Shown here: one piece after another, positions 63,586 through 64,000 of the stretch
Numbering within the stretch: position 1 is the stretch's first letter
Layout: each line of letters begins with the position of its first letter
Assembly (NCBI GenBank): GCA_964617375.1
Contig: CAZTXQ010000003.1
Span: forward strand, 43,866 to 107,865
Direction: 5' to 3'
Origin: Firm-13 sp964617375
GTDB lineage: Bacteria > Bacillota > Clostridia > Saccharofermentanales > Saccharofermentanaceae
Length of the DNA: 64,000 nt
Translations under genes and position numbers: made by a program
Notes under the pieces: model-generated
What the model was told of the DNA's origin: nothing
Seen by the model: the letters and a program-made list of their open reading frames with translations, nothing else
Database searches by the model: none

Positions 63586-64000
63586 CTAAAGCGTCCGGTT
63601 GGCAGACGGAATCTTATACATGTCGAGGCGTTTGCGCTTCTCTTCCGGGCCTTCGACAAGGAGAGATACCGCCTGCCAGAAACGGTCCGAATGATTCATA
63701 TAATAGAGGTGCGTAAGTTCGTGATACATGACATATTCGAAGAGGTCATCCGGAAGCAAATCCAGATATCCGTTTAATGAAATGTTCCCGAGAGAGGAAC
63801 AGGATCCCCATCTTGTTTTCGAAAAACGTATGAAAATTCGAAGCGGCTTCTTCCCTTCGTAGGACTTTAAGAAAGACAAGGCTTTCCTTCGGACGCGGTC
63901 CGCGTGCAGCTTCTTTTCCTTCTCGTCCATCTCGGGCAGCATGACTCGGTAGTTTGACACTTGCGTAGAGCCCAAAGTGAATGAAAGAGCTGACAAAGCC
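63586..64000 (-). CDS. YgjP-like (DUF45/M48-related) metallopeptidase, 5' end cut by the window
   Basis: Residues read in the window include FSKTRWGSCSSLGNISLNGYL and the zinc motif HELTHLYYMNHSDRFW (H-E-x-x-H then a third His and Phe-Trp), diagnostic of the YgjP-like metallopeptidase family. The family is usually about 220-240 residues and only about 136 are visible, so the N-terminus lies beyond base 64000; the Met at 63996 is unlikely to be the start. Its physiological substrate is unknown. Confidence 0.85.
   Translation of the reverse strand, partial: ALSALSFTLGSTQVSNYRVMLPEMDEKEKKLHADRVRRKALSFLKSYEGKKPLRIFIRFSKTRWGSCSSLGNISLNGYLDLLPDDLFEYVMYHELTHLYYMNHSDRFWQAVSLLVEGPEEKRKRLDMYKIPSANRTL

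Overview
The window reads as chromosome of a fermentative anaerobic Firmicute, most likely a member of the Clostridia with mid-range GC. The basis is gene content and order: efp, then asp23-amaP-DUF2273-nusB-xseA-xseB-ispA-dxs-nadK-argR-recN; rny-ymdB; phoH-yqfF-ybeY-era-recO; and miaB-mutS-mutL-miaA-hfq. LCP, DUF3048 and DacF-type envelope proteins, a T-box leader and a three-gene electron-bifurcating [FeFe] hydrogenase point the same way. I cannot name the genus from sequence alone. No prophage, transposase, rRNA or CRISPR array is visible.

Layout. 0-9 kb: the 3' part of GTP-type PEP carboxykinase, then zapA, a U32 peptidase-family protein, dut, a CorA-type transporter, a degenerate alpha/beta hydrolase, uppP, tsaD and smpB. 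9-16 kb: a glycosyltransferase, a DUF3048 lipoprotein, an LCP cell-wall ligase directly followed by a membrane-anchored degenerate PP2C protein, and aspartate kinase. 16-27 kb: yqeG, efp, and the long tightly overlapping asp23 to recN run (envelope stress, transcription, isoprenoid precursors, NADP, arginine repression, DNA repair), closed by a convergent pseudouridine synthase. 27-32 kb: hydrogenase HydC-HydB-HydA. 32-43 kb: RNase Y, YmdB, lspA, rluD, two DUF881 proteins, phoH, a 7TM-HD phosphodiesterase, a single-polypeptide YbeY-Era fusion and recO. 43-50 kb: a nuclease-helicase, tRNA-Leu(CAG), murD, a nitroreductase and a T-box-controlled leuA. 50-51 kb: a non-coding 538-bp unit present as two identical tandem copies plus a 16-bp third start. 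51-60 kb: a small membrane protein divergent from lexA, then miaB-mutS-mutL-miaA-hfq on the minus strand. 60-64 kb: a DacF-type carboxypeptidase, an acyl-CoA synthetase and a truncated YgjP-like metallopeptidase.

Most of the window is ordinary housekeeping sequence. What stands out is the tandem 538-bp element, whose three 16-bp border copies each form the right arm of an imperfect palindrome built like a Xer/dif recombination site. The element sits where the prevailing gene direction flips from plus (left, about 41 of 45 protein genes) to minus (right, 8 of 10). Also notable are the YbeY-Era fusion and two extracytoplasmic proteins that keep an enzyme fold but have lost catalytic residues.
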